A program made the position numbers and the translations under genes. The notes under the pieces are model-generated. The model was not told where the DNA came from. It was given only the letters and a program-made list of their open reading frames with translations, and ran no database searches. From Sphingobacterium sp. ML3W (GTDB lineage: Bacteria; Bacteroidota; Bacteroidia; Sphingobacteriales; Sphingobacteriaceae), in NCBI RefSeq assembly GCF_029542085.1, contig NZ_CP107036.1, positions 3,534,001 to 3,598,000 of the forward strand: a stretch of 64,000 nt of DNA, in the 5' to 3' direction. This document shows positions 63,963-64,000 of the stretch, one piece after another (the stretch's first letter is position 1; each line of letters begins with the position of its first letter).

Positions 63963-64000
63963 ACAATTATATCTTGCTTTTATAATTTATTGATGCTATT

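Overview
The window looks like chromosomal DNA of a Bacteroidota bacterium, most likely Sphingobacteriaceae (Sphingobacterium or a close relative). The evidence is: low G+C content; promoters of the Bacteroidota type (TTG or TTTG, about 17-21 nt, then TAnnTTTG) ahead of many genes; A-rich translation starts, mostly without Shine-Dalgarno sequences; and family-typical fusions (MurF-alanine racemase, DAHP synthase-chorismate mutase, E1 alpha-beta, exonuclease-DnaE). I see no insertion sequence, prophage, integrase or CRISPR array. The genus is inferred from protein style only.

Layout. 1-132 is the tail of a type II NADH dehydrogenase. 586-6322 is the rod-shape operon mreB-mreC-mreD-mrdA-rodA. 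6351-9180 is a leftward, tightly overlapping set: nuclease, EamA transporter, IMPACT protein, nucleoside phosphorylase. 9265-9721 holds an A-rich spacer and a Phe/Tyr-rich leader peptide with a terminator/antiterminator. It precedes the aromatic pathway genes (pheA, DAHP synthase-chorismate mutase, aroA, aroC) and a ROK protein (to 15181). 15302-24511 carries a fused 2-oxoacid dehydrogenase E1, a DEFD-box helicase, an unknown conserved protein, a NUDIX hydrolase, a candidate structured RNA, a methyltransferase, a LysR regulator with a serine hydrolase, and a glutathione peroxidase. 24523-34291 has a BadF/BadG sugar kinase, an M61 peptidase, two outer-membrane barrel candidates, an acyl-CoA ligase, a YihY protein, WbqC, a lipid A type acyltransferase and a GT2 glycosyltransferase.

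34420-43939 is core information processing: ligA, dapA, rpsF-rpsR-rplI, trxA and dnaE fused to a proofreading exonuclease, with a second A-rich spacer at about 38715-39016. 44127-50223 has a HAD phosphatase, a sensor-kinase remnant, pirin, DUF502, MurF-Alr and RecX. 50336-56300 has tRNA-Gly and tRNA-Leu, chrA, an OmpA lipoprotein, a glucoamylase/GH144-like protein, accA and tRNA-Lys. 56373-63796 has a GH29 fucosidase, a collinear set of small stress-type proteins (CDGSH, SRPBCC, DUF1801, DUF1801-YdeI, PhnB/VOC) and sufS-sufE.

Most genes are housekeeping. The strongest non-routine signals are regulatory: the Phe/Tyr leader-peptide attenuator before pheA, an apparently free-standing structured RNA at 20541-20753, and perfect Shine-Dalgarno sequences before rpsR and rplI in a lineage that rarely uses them.
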